Shown one piece after another: positions 39,101-54,100 of a stretch of 64,000 nucleotides of DNA. Source of the stretch: Pachypanchax playfairii (Eukaryota; Chordata; Actinopteri; Cyprinodontiformes; Aplocheilidae). The stretch lies in assembly GCA_006937955.1 (NCBI GenBank), contig SSNP01000005.1:7334920-7398919 (forward strand), in the 5' to 3' direction. Every line of letters starts with the position of its first letter. Position 1 is the first letter of the stretch. Both the position numbers and the translations under genes were made by a program. Below the pieces are notes generated by a model, which was not told where the DNA came from, ran no database searches, and saw only the letters and a program-made list of their open reading frames with translations.

Positions 39101-42100
39101 TGTGGAAGACATTTTCAGTTTACACACACGGATTAACATTGCAATATTCACAGGCATTACTGGCTCAGATCATCAAGGCAAATAACAATAACCAAATCGC
39201 TGCAGACTATAAACTTCTGATGCAAATTCTATTCTCCCTGGAATCACTGACGATAATACACAACCCCAACAGAGTCCTCATATCCATCTACTACAGAAGA
39301 TCAGTACAGGAGTACTGATGCATGCCGTGCCAAGTCCTTACACAAGACTATACTGCAGAAAACAAACAACATATTTCCTGAACCAGCTTAACACAAACCG
39401 ATCAGGTTGAAAGTCATAGAAAAGCTACTTTGCAGACTGTGTTATCCAAGCCTAGAAATAACTCCTAGATTTAGAATCATAAATTTTTTCTTGACTTTCT
39501 TTCACAAACACAAAGCTTAGTTTGTTTCTGCTCCCTCAAAACCAACATGTTTGATTAGTTTAATTTAGGGAATTTCAAAATAGTACTCTTTAAATTTGGG
39601 GGTAATAGTTGCAAACATTTGAAATCATTCATTCTCTTTTTATCTATAGGTGACTGTTAAATGATTTAAACCCACTTAAATCATTATTCCTGTGTTTCAA
39701 TATCAGGGGTGTTAGAACTGATGACCCATTCAAGAAAATCTTGGAAGAGCTTAATAATATCGTTATATCTGTATCACTGGCACATTTCCAACTTTCTAAA
39801 AGTGCATTAGCTTTTTTTTGTAAATGTTTTATATTTTTAGAATATGACTCAAAAGTCAAACAGAAGAGTTGATGTGAGATCTGCGTTTACAAGCAATTTA
39901 GAAGCTTTAGAGTATAAAGGAAAATAGATTAGTAATGCTGCCCCAACGAAGACATTTTTCACATAAATGAACTCATTTATATAAATAAAAAATAATGAAT
40001 ATAAACTGCAATTACTTATCACTAAATGTAATACAAGAGGTATTGTGCAAACCTATCTACCTTTAAATAACTTCCATACATCTCCAGATGAGCTAAAAAT
40101 AGTTTCAATATGCTTTTTTTGAGTTATGCTTACATGCTAACCGTTTTCACAAAACACTCTTGCAAATGTACCAAATGTAACACTTAAACACACAAAATAT
40201 CATCTCAAAATTGGGTGATCTATGCACTTGTGGAATGAATTATGGATGCTTAAGTCTCTTCTCATCTAAATGCATGTCCCAACAATAGTAGTTTGGTTCT
40301 TGTGTACTTTGCCTTCATTTGGGACCAAAGATTTACCACTGTGGGATGGCCTGAGTTGAAGAGGGAGGGGAAAAGCAACAAGAAAAGAGACAAATGGCAA
40401 GTGAGGAGCTGCTGAAAGAAAGGTTATAGCTTCAGCAATCAGCCTGGCCTCACAATTTCACAAGCTTGCAATCATAAACAAATATTTGAAACTGTTTAAT
40501 AAGGACATGAGACCCTAGGATAATTAACCTAATTCCAGTTGTAACTTTAATGAAGTCTTAATGTGCATTTTTTTTTTTTGTTCACCATTTCAAAGAATGG
40601 AGTACACATTCATTTTCACTTGATCAAAGATTGAAACCAGCTCTTACAAACACAACTGGACGAACAGACACACAAAAAGGATGGCATAATAAAGGGAGGG
40701 GGCCTGTGCTGACTTCTATTCTAGGAGATGATGTAAATTTTTCATTAGAGGAAACATAACTCCTCTCCTTCATATCTTTATCTCTCAGCTCTATCATATG
40801 TCCTGTGGCCACGTTCTTGCTTCAGCTAACACATCTATTTGACCGAGTGAAGGGCAAGAAGCGCAGACAGATAAGCTACTGTATGTCCCAACAATCATGC
40901 TCTGCCTCCCTATAAACCTCCTTTTTTTGGTTTGTTTGTTCATGTAAACACACACTATGATAGCAGGTGATATTCAGCCTTCATTCGGTGGGACAGATAT
41001 CTTCTCTATTGGAAACTGATCCCCTCATTAACTTTATATGGTGGCAGAAATTAAACCCTCATTTACTGCAGTACCACATAGAATTCAGTAATCTCATTCT
41101 CAGTTTCTCCTAACAGGGTGTTAATTTAGAAAAAAACAAATGTAGATATTTATATGCATTTGAGCCCTCAAGATTTTGTATTATGGAAAAACTTGCTTGA
41201 ATTAAGATTGCTAATTTTTTAGCAGATACATGTTTGTGCAATAAACCAAATTGTTGTTGATTCAATAAGATTAATGGAGTTTGTTTTAGGAGACTATACA
41301 TACTAAAGTAGGTGTATGGTGAAAGTTGTTCAAGTAAAAAGTTAATATACAAAACAAGCAACCAAACTGTCTTACTTTGTGTTTCTGATCTGTTCATACA
41401 AAAAAAAATGAGTGAAAAAAGGTGAAAGGAGGATCGAGTGAAGCTGTGAGTGACTGGAGCAATGAATGGGACTGCTCACATTCTAATAAGATGTTACAGT
41501 CTCTGACCAGCTTTAATTTCTTTTGTATAATTACAACACATGATTTATGTGCTCTAAAGGCCTCCATCAATCCAACGAAGCAAACTGAATGTTTCACAGA
41601 TTTTATTTTTCATAATGTTGTTTCCTCTTCCTTCTCAGTGACTGAAATCAACTGAAAATGAAATCATGTGATTAGCTGATGTTGAAATGATTTAGGGAGT
41701 TGTTTTCTGGAATATTCTGTTTTAGTTTAGTTTTTTTGTTGACATAAGTGTAGATTCTGACATCCAGGACAACCAGTCTTAAGAGTCTTTTACCCTAAAA
41801 GCATCTTCAGATGAAATTGGAAGAAGTTTAATCTTTAATCATAACAACATCAGTTGAAGAAGCCTTTAAAAACTCTCTAAGGATCAACTTGTTTTCCATT
41901 ACAGAAAACATCTTAGCATGCATCTTAAAGTTTAAAACGTTCCTTAAACATCCCATACTCTACTATATTTTCTTCATTTCATGTTTTATAAACTTTAATT
42001 CTGCTGAATCTTTTTCAACAAAACCGGCTGTTTATGGAAAATGATCAGTTAGGAAGTTAAATATTATGGCTAATTTGTTTAGCCTTTTTTTATTAACATG

Positions 42101-45100
42101 CTAACAAACATGCAACAGTTTTATACATCCACCGCAGCTGTCAACTCAGGAAAAACAAGATTTAGGGATTTTGTGGTCAAGAAGTCTGGACCATCATTGA
42201 CCATCAACAGAAGCAGAATCCACTTTGACATTTTCTTGCTATTAAAAGAAAAGCCATTCATGATGAATATATCTGAGTGGCAATATAAAGTGCTGCAATG
42301 ACTGTATAATGTATATCATTCAATATTTATGGAGTCTTTACAAATGTCCAACTTACCTGCTCTGTACATCGATTTATTCATGTAAATGATTGATGCTGCT
42401 TTTTGATCTGTGAACTATTTCCACATTACATGAATCAATAATAACTTTATACTCTGTAACATCCAATATAGGTAATACATGTTTTTTAATGTAAAATCAA
42501 TTTTGTCTCAACTTTGTTCTTATTAGTGTAATACTGATGAAAATACTTAATGTTTATTACTCAAGATCAAGTTATATAAATCTTCATATCGTCTTTCCCT
42601 CCTTATCTAAACTACATGCTCAGAAGAATCAAAACAAACAGGTTCTAAAACCACCTTTTACTGTTGCATTTAACAAACTGTCAAACAAAAAAAAAATATG
42701 TTACCTCTGTATGTACACAAAATAACCTGACCTAAATGTTTGCTAATGGGTTTAAGAAAAGTGTCAACTAAAAATGGTAGAGACTTTATAAAGTAAGTTT
42801 TAACAACAATCAATAAACAGTACATGAGTAATCATATGGGTCTCGCTGCATAATGACTCAACAGCTAAAAGAAAATAGGCAATCAGTGAAGAACAACAAA
42901 GTGTAATTTATTCTTCAAAAGACCTGATTTTTTTTTTCCATCACACACTAGTTTAATCGTTTATATTGTTTCTGAGAAGACCAGAGCATGACATAGGAGG
43001 AAATGATCTCTATGGGAGGCAAAACAACAACATCAACCAACTCCTTTTTTTAAATAGCTCTGTTTAGAAGTATAAAAACCCCTGCTTTTAATTTGAAGGC
43101 TTGATAGCAAACCAGATCATAGGGGGGAAAGTCGAATCATCTCTCATGGTCACTGTTTAATATTTTTTATTCTTCCCTTGTTAATTGTGAGCACACGCAT
43201 GTTGATTAGCTGTTTATAAATTCTGTAACAGTTTCCTTCTCAGCTCAGCAAACAATTACACAAACTAATATCTGAACAACAAAAACAATCAAGTGTTTGG
43301 CTGTTTTATGCTTAATGTCACATTACAGAGTAATTTGTTTCAGAATATTGAAAGTTTTTCTAATGGTAATGGATTCGATTTATATACCACTTTTCAAGGC
43401 AGCCAAAGCACTTTACAGTAAATCCATAATTCATTCACACACTCAGCCGCACTCTGGTGGTGTAAACTACATTGTAGCCACACATCGAAATGTGTTCTAA
43501 CACGCACATAAAAAGTGACTTTGTAACCATATTATTATAGACAGAAATACTGTTCATTCACAATTTCCTTTTAGAACAAGGTTTTTAAAACGAACTGTCA
43601 TTTACGAGGCTGTCTGAAGGGAATTTGTGTTGGCTGACTGATTTTGAACTATTGCTAATAATTTCATCAGGTGGTGAAATGAAAGAGATTAGAATGATAA
43701 GATATCAAACTAATTATTTGAGGAGATCTTGAGCAGAGCTATACATACATACATAATGCAGAGATTGCAATGACTTCACAAGTGAAATTTTGTTCAGGTT
43801 TTGCCTGTGATGAACATTTCTACAAGCATCTACACATGAATGCAAATAGAAAGCGTCTAATCCTAAACACATGCGCTGTATAATGTATGCAAACAGGAGG
43901 AAGGCGGATACAAACATGTAAAATCCAAAGTATCGGGGGAAAATACTGCATGAAATGTCTGCAGATTAAAGCCAAGAAGTGGAAGTGAAATTTGCAGTCC
44001 ATCACATTAGATTCAACTGTAAAATGGTCGGGTGGAGGGGACAGTAAGAAAAAAGATTTATTCAAAATAAGATAAATCCTGGCTGGTATGAAGTGCCTAT
44101 GTTAAAGGGACAGAGTGGAGAAAGGGGCTTCTACTGATGACCAAGTCCAAGAAAGATGCATGTGGGCGTAGGATTGACGTCCTGTGGGGATGCTTTGTCT
44201 ACAGCAGCGATATGGGGCTCAGACAGCGGATTAGTGTTTCTGCTCCATAATCAATTTGCTGTCTGGATCCCACTGCACACAACCCTAAACATCCACTTGT
44301 CGCTTGAGCCTCCAAAATCTCTCTTTTCCTTCTGTTTATTTCCCCCCACGCCAATTTTGTTGCACCTTTTTGTTTACGTCACCTTCGAACATTCTGAAAA
44401 CGCTAATCTTTATAGCGCAACGACATTAAGCTATCCAGAAGATCCCTTTCATGTTTTCTTCTTTAGCTCACCTCCTTAGGCCCTCTCTTTTTCCAAAGAT
44501 CTCTCTCCATTTCCACTAGCTGCAGTGCATTCTGCAGGGATTGCATTTTTAGGCAATATGTAGTACTTTGGAGAAAAGAAAAAAAATTCATGGTGTGCGT
44601 TTCTACAAATGAAGAATTCAACCTTTTCTAGAGGGCGAAGCATTAGCTGCATCACACCCTTGGGCACAAGTCGGCTGCCATCTGCTCCAGTGCTTAGGGG
44701 TCGTAATACAGGCTGACCAATCAATAACATATTACATGTTGGCGCTGTGCACCGGCCCTGGTCTTGCCGTTGCTTGCTTATTAAAAGCAAGGCACATTAA
44801 ACTTCAAAGAGGAAATGCTGTGCATTTCCTACAAGAAAGCAACATGAACAAGAAAACAAGAAAGTGAAATCAAAAATTCAATTTGCCAAAAACAAGAATG
44901 TTGACCGTCAACGTGTATTATATGAAGCATAAGGTTATATATTTTCATGCAGCCTTCACTTTAAAACCTAGTGGGAAATAAGGTTTTTTTTTGAGGAGAG
45001 ATGTACTGACATTTGCTAAGAGTCAAAGTCACTGTTATGCATGTATATGAGCATGCTTTTGCCTGAGGAGGAGCAGAGAACTTTCAGATGGGACAGTTAA

Positions 45101-48100
45101 TGGTGTAGACTGAGACATGCAGTAAGGTGATGCAAAGTGTCCTTCTGCTTGGAATGAAAATCAGGAGTCAGAAGACAGAAACGAATAAGAAAATCTCCCT
45201 AATGCACACCAGCTGGACCATTTCAGCAAGTTCGTATCAACAGAGATGCAGAACTATAACGATGAAAGAACCTTGTTTAAGAGAATGAGACTCTGCTCTG
45301 CTAATGAAACAACAACCCTGCAACTGCAAGCAAATCAAGATACAAGAACACACAACTTCAGTCTGTCAGCAACTGTTTGCAGAGCTTTCATCAGATCAGG
45401 CAGACTGTCACCTCCACGGCGCCGATGTGACTTGCATGTGATCAAATTGGTTTGGAGGCAAGGCAGGGCTGATGTGTCTGTAATGACTCTGTCAGATGTT
45501 TGAGGGAAGAACTGGCAGGTGGAAATGTTTGAGGGAAAAATGTACAGAAAAAGCATTCGTTTGTGAGTTTTATTATGCAACATGAATACTAGTCACACTC
45601 AAGGTAGATGATTGATCAAGAATCTGAGTACTGAAGAGTTTTCAGTAACAGCTTCAATTGTGCTATAAAAAGGTGGGTATGAATCATGCTGGCAGTCTTA
45701 CCTTGGCCTGGCTTCAATGTCATTCTGAAAACAATCACAAAAAGGGGGAGAGGGGGTAAGAGGGGGAGACAAAGAAAAAAAAAGGTAAATCTTAGCACAG
45801 ATGTTGTGGATAGCAAAATAAGTAAACAAGCAGGAAGAAGAATAAATAAAACAGAGTAAACAACATGATTTTATTATTATGGGTCTGCAGATGGAGTGGC
45901 TTTAATTCTCACCAATTAATCTTTACTTTTATCCACCAGTTGTGTTCATGTATATTTATGAGGTGCTAAAGGAATGATTTGGAGCAACGCACCAAATGAG
46001 CTTCAAACATTATTTATAAGCTAGTTTTATCACTGAATTTTCTTCAGGGCTTAAAGAAAGTATCTTGTCAACGGCAAACATTTGGTGAAAACTGAGAGCT
46101 AAAATTTAGGTGGCAAATAAAAAAAAAATCTTCATTCAAACTTGTGAAATCTTGGACAACGTACATGTTTACTCATTAGACCAGGGGTGCCCAAAGTCAG
46201 GCCTCGAGGGCCACTATCCTGCATGTTTTAGATGTTTCCCTGCTTCAGCACACCTGATTCAAATGAACAAGTCGTTAACAGGCTTCTGCAGAACTTATTG
46301 AAATGCAGAGGATTTGAATCAGGTGTGTTGAAACAGGGAAACATCTAAAACATGCAGGATAGTGGCCCTCGAGGCCTGGAGTTGGACACCACTGCATTAG
46401 ACAAAACCAGATGATGGAAAAGTGCAGAGTGCTTCACTAGTATGCCACTAAATGAAACTGACCAGACTCCAGACGAGGGTTTAATCTAAATTAGACATCT
46501 GGGAATCTGCAGGAAGTATCCAAAGCACATAGAATCACATAAAATACTGAAACAAGTGTCTAATTTGGCTTTAAATGAGTAAACACAAGCAGTATACACA
46601 GCAAGACATGGTAAAATAGTAAATGATGTGTACCTTTATGGTGTATTTTTTAAAATCAGATGCCTCCCAAAGCACTTCACACTACAGTTTGTCATTCACC
46701 CATTCACACACACCCAAACAGGTTTGGTGGTGATAAACTACACACATATTGTAGCCACAGCTGCCCTGTGACACTTGGACTGCCTCACACAGGTGCCACC
46801 AATCAGGCAAAGGCAGGTGAAGTCTCTTGCCCAAGGACATAAGGACAAAGTAATCTTTTCCAGACAGAATGGGGATTCGAACTGGCGACTCTCTGGTTAC
46901 CAGACGGCCTCCTGAGCCACTGCCGCCCCATGACATCTCAATGAAAACAATAATACATAACTATGTGTTGTGGATTGTTGCATAAAAAAGGCAAATTCTT
47001 TCCACAAACTCGATGCAGGTGTGACTTCACTGATTCAACTGTGAGTTAAAATAAAAACATGTGCTGAAATCTTTCATCACGGATCTTGAACATCTTTTTA
47101 GCATGTGACAGCAGCACATGAGGCCACAAGTGCTGCTACAACATCTAAACAAATGCAGCGTTCAATGACCAGTGCTGGTTAGGTTTACAACGCAACATAA
47201 AAATCTAACATATTGAAATCCTTTAAATTTTATGAGTCTCTATAAACAAACTAGCATGAGCAACAGAAACAATAATCAATATTAGCTGGACATTGAGCAT
47301 TTTTTTTCCAAACTACAACTTAGTTCTAACTGTAAGGTAGAGAGTTTTAAATAGCATGAATTGTCCAGAGAAGTTAAGGACACAGTGGTGTAAATAAATA
47401 AAGTTTTGTTTTGTAAAAGACAAAAACTGGAGGAAACTTTGCTAATAACTACAGCTTGAACTTAATATTTCCTTGTAGTTTTATTTTCTTTAAAAGATAT
47501 CAGTTATTTGAGACAAAAGGTAAAAAAAAAAAAGCATCACAAAAGGTACATATTTGCATAAAGCTCATCTTGTGCTTAGTTTGGTAATTCTCAGAGAAAG
47601 TATAGCATTGGTCTCATATTGTAGCATTTCTAACTAATCAGTGGATCACTCTAAGAAGCCTCAGCATTTTGGGCTAACAGGACTTATTAAGAAAAGCTTA
47701 AACGTCACTATAGCACCAAACTTTGACAAGCAGCACTAAGATGACAGCACAACAAAGAGTAAACTCAACATTATCATCATAAGACAATGTCTCCTTGGCT
47801 GCGTGGCAGATGGAAGTGGAGCTGCTGAGTGGAGGCTGCAGAGGACTGACGGGCTGTTTGCGATTCTGACTACACTCTGAATTCAAATTTAATTAGTTTC
47901 AAATCTGAACAAATACAAGACAGTGAGTTATTTATTCATTTATGCTGTCAAACACTTCAATAGGGTCACAAATCCTTTTGGAAAATTAAAGCACAATTCT
48001 GACACTCGATAAGGAAGCGGTTGCTGTAAACAGCTTCGACATAAATATGGTGCAAATTTCTTTCTTTTTTTGTTTTTTTTTTTACCGAGGCTGGAACTCG

Positions 48101-51100
48101 ATACCTGAGAACAACTTGATGAAATTGCAGCTTTATAAAATGACAAAACAAAGGAAAGCTGATGTATGTCTGCAGCAAATCATTGTGTATATTATCAGAG
48201 TTAACATTAAAGAAACTAATTTGGTAGAAACAAACCTGTTCTCACACGTCAACTTATAATGAAATGGATCTAATTTTAGCAGTGCAAAGACTTCAACAGT
48301 GACGCGTCGCGATTTCCTCACATCATCTATTCACAGCTGCTCCATCGATGCGCTCGTGTCACATGTGTGTGTTTGTGTGCCAGCAGGACTCAGTTTATCT
48401 TCACAGCCTCACAAAAAGAGACCGCAGCTACATGCTGTTATTTATCACTTTTGAATGCAACAGCAATCTTTTTTGTGCTTTTAAAAAAAAATTGACTATT
48501 TTTTTTCAGAGACACAAAGAGTTTCGATAATGACTGAACACAGTTTGAGACAAAGACTCTTAGCGTTTTCTCTCTCTGGCTCTCACTGATTTGTCAGTTT
48601 TCACTGTGTATTTTGGTTCCTGCCGACACCCTTCATTTTGTGTCTGAGTTTACGCCGCTGCATTCCTGTGCTTGCATCATTTACCCATAATAATGTGTTT
48701 GTTTGACCTAAAGCAGGAATGGTTGCCTTAATTATGTAATCTATTTTCTAGAGGGCTGTTAAAGAAATGGGTTTTGCGAAGTGATAAATATTTCACATTA
48801 TAGTGGCTTCATCCCACAAGCTTGCCATTAAATTGCTCCAGTATTTGAGTTTGAAAAACATATAACGTAAAATTGTCTATAACTGAAGATCCTTTACTGT
48901 AAACAACCAGAATCAGAGTCCTACTGTTAAAAAGACTAAGTCTGATTATTTTGTGCTTTTCAGAAAGAAATCTAAGTGTTGACTAGCAGATATTTAAACA
49001 ACTATTCTCAGGCAAACAAAGCAGATGATTCTGCTTCACTTTCAGATGCGAGTGTGAATCATCAGCTGCAGCATTTGCTGGTAATTTGATGCCAAAATAG
49101 AAGGAAAAATAAAACAGTAAAGTATAGCATGCTAAATTTTAACACTGCAAAGCAAACACTTGCAGTAGGAATGAAAATTTTAGCCTTGTTTTAATTTTAC
49201 AAGCGATTCTATTTCTACCTCTTTTCTTCTAGAAACCTACATATTGAAATGTTGAGGGAGATTTCACTATAACACACAGGACCTGTTTGATTTTAATTTA
49301 ACTAGAGTAAATAAGCAGAAGTAGTTTGAACCCTGCCCTAATCAGCTGAAAAACAAACAGCAAGCAGGCGGTTTGAGGTTCAGTGTGTGACTGTGGTTTC
49401 AACATCACGTAGTTTAACTGTGAAAGAGTGAGTGAGCTGCTAGAAAATAAAAGTCAAAATCAGTCATTCTTTTTAACTATAAAGTGCTGCACATCTTAAA
49501 GTAAGTAAATAAATACAAAAATAAAACAAAACAAAACAGCTGTGGGCACTGTATCAGTAATTAATCATTTATTTGACTGTCTTGGTTCCACTGAAACCAC
49601 AAACCTCAGCTTTTATATTTTTACACAAGCTCAGGTTAGAAACACAAGTAAGAGAAGCGAGTATCCGAATCCAAACATTAGGACAAACAGTTAATTGAAT
49701 TGCTGTTTGAAGAGTCTCTCATCTCCAACATGGGACCTTCTCTGGTGACCAGCCATTTCTAAATCACACCGTCTATTGCTTACTCCAGCAATAAGGGACA
49801 CGTGAGAACAAAGTGGGAACCCTTGGTATTCAATTAGAGCCTCTAATGAACCTGGGCCACTGTGGAATAATTTCTCAGTGAAAAAGCAATCTGCACATCA
49901 GCTACACCATTACTGCAGCCTCTCTGCTCGAGCATAACATCTCAAGGGAATGCTCAAGCCTCCTCTCTTGACTGTGGTGACTAAAATAAAGCGAGTGACA
50001 AATGGACCTATGGGATGTTTTAATTTGGGGCATATAAGTAGTAAGAGCCTTCTCTGCAATTTTGAAATTAGACAAGTGGGCCTGAGGTACTTAAGTGTTT
50101 GATGGGACTGTGAGGACACAACTAGCTCCTCTGCCAGTTTTCACACCCATGAAATGTTCTATGTTGGACACAGCACTGATAATAAACTTTGATATGAGTT
50201 GTTCTTCAGAATGACAAATTTATACAAATATTCTGATAAATAAAAATATATTAAACAGTGAATCCAGCTGCTGTGTTCACTATAAACCAATGTTTGCACT
50301 CACGGGACAAACACCAAATATTTGGGCTCTAATAAAAGTAGATATTTAAAGAAATGGCTTTTTTTGTGTGTTGTTTAGTCAGTATTCTGTTTTTAGTGCA
50401 GCTGCCTTCTGTTGTGTTGTGGGATTTCTGGCATTAGTATTGATTTCAGCTGGTAATATGCTGCTTGACTGCTTGACATCTTGATGATTCACTCTGTAGC
50501 TGCAGAATATTCCACTTCTTTACTTTGGAAAAAACAAAAATCTACATGCTTTTAAAAAAACATTTTAGGATTTTATCATCCAAAATGTGAAGCATCTGTT
50601 TTATTTTGCTTCATGGAGCTTAACAGAATTTTTCCATCATATCGTTATTAAAGATGTGACAGAAATTCCAGTGACCTTGTGTTACTGGAAGCCAATAATG
50701 TTTATACCATACCATTAGCTCAATGTCTTTAATGGATTACACTGAAGAGCGGTCTTTTTTTAGACCAAAGTCTCACATTTTTCTCTTATCTGTCTCGTCT
50801 TTCAAAGGAATTCTGGTATTTCAACAGGCTCATCACGCATCTCTTTTCTCAAGGCTTATAACTGGTTTATGCTTTGTGGTAAACTCTCTCTAGTTGTTCC
50901 CTTGAAATTGTCTTTGGAAAGTGTCCTTCACTTGGCCAATGCTAAGAAGTAGTTTCTCTACAGTGAAAAAATCCTGTGATCATCCATCATTCCTCTGTGG
51001 ATGTCCAAGCTTTACTGTGTTGCCAAGCTCACCATTAGATTTTTTTCCCTTCAAATGTACCAAACTATTGATTTGATCAGTCCTAATGTCCCTGCTGTTT

Positions 51101-54100
51101 CTGATGGATTTGTTTTGCTTTTGAAGCCTAAAAATAGCTTGTTTTATTTCTATTGAGAGCTTTATTGACTGGTGGGGATTTGAGCTTCTAAATGCAAATG
51201 CCACACTTTCAATCATTTTCAGGCCTTTTGCGTGTTTTAATTATGAAGAAATAATGAATGAGAAGCTGAACCTATACAAAAGACAGTGCAATGACATTTT
51301 AAACTCTAACACATCTAACAGAAAAAAATCTGAAACTCTTTCTTTAATTTGGATCTGAATGCCCTCAAGTTACAGTATGAGCTACATGAATAACTTAGAG
51401 ATATTCTGACAAACAGCAGAACGGGCAAAAGGGTGAATTAATTTCTGTTTAATGCAGGTTTCATACTCATTAGGAAAATAATCATTTAAAAGGAAGACCA
51501 AGTATGAAACCTCATAAGATAAACTGATTTTGACATTTATCTGAATTTATTTGATTTCATTTCATTTTAAAGCTGGTGAGACATTAAATCTAAATAGTTT
51601 CTTTTGTTTTTAATTTTCAACAGTTATAAAGATAAAAAAGTCCAAGTTTAACATGTTCACATCATTTATGTTGTAATTCAGCTTTGTAAGGTGAAGGCTG
51701 TCAAATTTTCTGGGAGAAATTGTGTTTCCAAGAAGCCAAAACTTAGAAGCTAATATGATACTAAATAAATTAACTGCTAAATCAGAATCAGGTTTATTTA
51801 ACAAAGTATGTTAAACACAAGGAATTTGGCTCCACATTACATCCGGTCTCATACTTATAGACAGACACTTGAAGGTAAACAGTTATTAGACATAGTACAC
51901 AGACATGAGATACATTTAGCAGCATTTGCCAAATCCTATGAACACCAGGTTAACTGGATTTCTGTAAGATTTTTTATTTTTTTATTTTCATATCTAGCTT
52001 TGCAGTATCTGAAAACTTGGATGCCGAATACAAAACTTCCAAATAAAGAATATATTAAAAGAACAAAGTTTTCTCACCAGTAATCTCTGGGCTGGTCCAG
52101 GACCTGCAGCAAGGACCTCTGCTGCAACAGCATGTCCAGCTGTCTCAGCCTGTTCCAGCAGGCACAGTTGGTGTGTGATGCTGTCCATCTCTTCCTGCAG
52201 TTTTTCTGTTTCGGCAGTAATTTCAGCAATTTTCTCGGCAGCAGATGCTGTGAGGAACGCTTCTTTAAGGTCGACCAGGTGAAGGGTTCTACGCTCCTCC
52301 AAACGAACCAGTCTACGGAGCTCATCAAACTGACTGTTCACATATTCCTCAAGCTCTTCTGTTGACATCTATTATATGTAAATTAGACATGAAAAAAGCA
52401 GAGAGGTAAAAATTTAGATGAGTTAAATAGAGCAGGAGAGACTTTCAGTTTTACAAAAGCAAAAAAATACTGAGCTACAACAAACCGAATGGATGACATC
52501 GGCGTGGGTATGAATCATAAAGATGAACACAAATAAAACAGATAAAAGTAAGAACTCAAATGTAATAAATGACACCAAACTTCTGTCCATTACTTATGTC
52601 ATTTTTAGATTATTTCAGTAAGCCCACAGGTCTCTGTCATGCAGTAAATGATTGACGGCATCAAGCAGATTCCCTGGTGACAAATCCTATGAATCACATC
52701 TGTCGACAGAGATTTCAGAGGCTTTTTCTATACAGAAAACCATCTGTTTGTCTTTCAAGACTACTGAACTACTCATCAAGACACTTTTTAATTCCTTTTC
52801 CCAGTGAGCGTCTCTGTAGCTATGACTCATTAAATTAATAACCCATAACAATAAGACCCCTCCCACCAGTGCATCTCATTTAAATAGTTCCACCTTGAAT
52901 CAAGTTGCTGTTGTGACATAAAACCACCCAAGGTCAAGATTTCTTCTCCCTAATATGTTCTAATTGTCTCAATGCCGACATCATCTGTTCTGTCTCCTCT
53001 TCCCCTCAGAGCAGAACTCAGTTCTCTTCCTTTCTCTGCATTTCACCTCGTTTCCGACAGCCTCGGCTTCTCCAGCGAAGCAAAAATCCTTGTCTTGACT
53101 AAGGTTGGCAGAACGACTGGCCCTAGGGGCCCAAAGTTTTATTATGTATTTGCTGTTTCTGCACAAGTAATAAGATTCTTCAAATTGTTCATTAAACCAA
53201 GTGCAAGAGGTAACACTTTTAAATTACTCTATTTTGTATAACGGCAAAAAAACTACACTTGCACATCCTTCATTCTGAATAAGACAGGAAGACTTAGTTA
53301 ACATCTAATTGGAGAACGACGACTTGCTTTCACAAAATCTACATGCTGAATATGTCTGTTTTTCATTTATGTCTAAGAAATGGAAAACAAGAATCTCTAA
53401 ATGTGTTAGACAAGCAGCAAGATCCATTCAATACAAGGACATGAAAAACTGAAATATTTCTAGGTCACAGAAAGCAGCACGTTTTAAATCTTTTTTTCCC
53501 TCTATTTTAGAAGTTAAATTTTCTACTAAAAGATGTTTAATAACTCAAATGTTATAACAACACAGTTAAATCATCTACAAGCCTCGTGATTTTAAGCCTG
53601 AGTAGCAGCCCTTTAATGACACAGAACATTAACTCATTAAATTTTATATCATTAGCATCTTGTTTCATGTTTCCAACATCATTCTTTGAGCTTATGATCC
53701 TGCACAAACATGTACAAACATGAAAAAAAAATGCAATGCAAGGACGCAAGGTAATTGTTATAATAATAAATATTAATGGTGGTAAATAAAAAGTTGCTAA
53801 CGTTTATTTAAAAACGCTAATAATAGCTTAGCAAAAGCTTCCTACTGTTTGTACATCGAGCAATACAAGGAGCATTTGGGCCCATTTGTTTTTATGTATT
53901 TGCCACACCAGTTACACACTGATGATTATTGTTTAATCAGAATTACAAAGTTGATTTTTTATATGAAATGCTGCATATGCAAAGACAGAGTAACAAAGCA
54001 ACAACAAATGTAAGGTTTCAATTTCATGTGAGATAATTTTACAAATAAATTCAGGTTATTATGCATTGACAAAAATGAAGCATTTGGTATAAATAAGGAA

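Larger units (their letters stand above)
24151..45701 (-). other. trim44: trim44 intron 4 (between microexon and last exon), 21.6 kb
   Basis: AT-rich sequence without a recognised host exon. It contains a TA repeat (about 25368-25390), a SINE (29329-29643), a LINE relic (31215-31400), an unrecognised ORF (31678-32148), a degenerate GAT/GAC repeat (33145-33192), an N gap (35918-36033), a foldback (36034-36261), a CpG/CCAAT-rich block (about 36286-36420) and a SINE tail (about 43366-43490). The remaining stretches show nothing I can name. Confidence 0.75.
45725..52077 (-). other. trim44: trim44 intron between coiled-coil exon and microexon, 6.4 kb
   Basis: Holds a palindromic hAT-type MITE and a SINE within 1.2 kb of the microexon. 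The rest is AT-rich with no recognised exon. A block at about 49690-49880 with ATTAGAGCCTCTAATGAA-type homeodomain cores may be a conserved element. Confidence 0.75.

Noticed and set aside
46872..46931. Possible tRNA gene
   Set aside because: A and B boxes are perfect, but no acceptor stem pairs and the sequence runs on into a SINE body and tail.
46682..46936. 84-codon minus-strand ORF
   Set aside because: Falls entirely within the tRNA-derived SINE with perfect A and B boxes.
52074..52365. Open frames on both strands over the third trim44 exon
   Set aside because: Shadows of the real coiled-coil frame, which has matching splice sites and human similarity.
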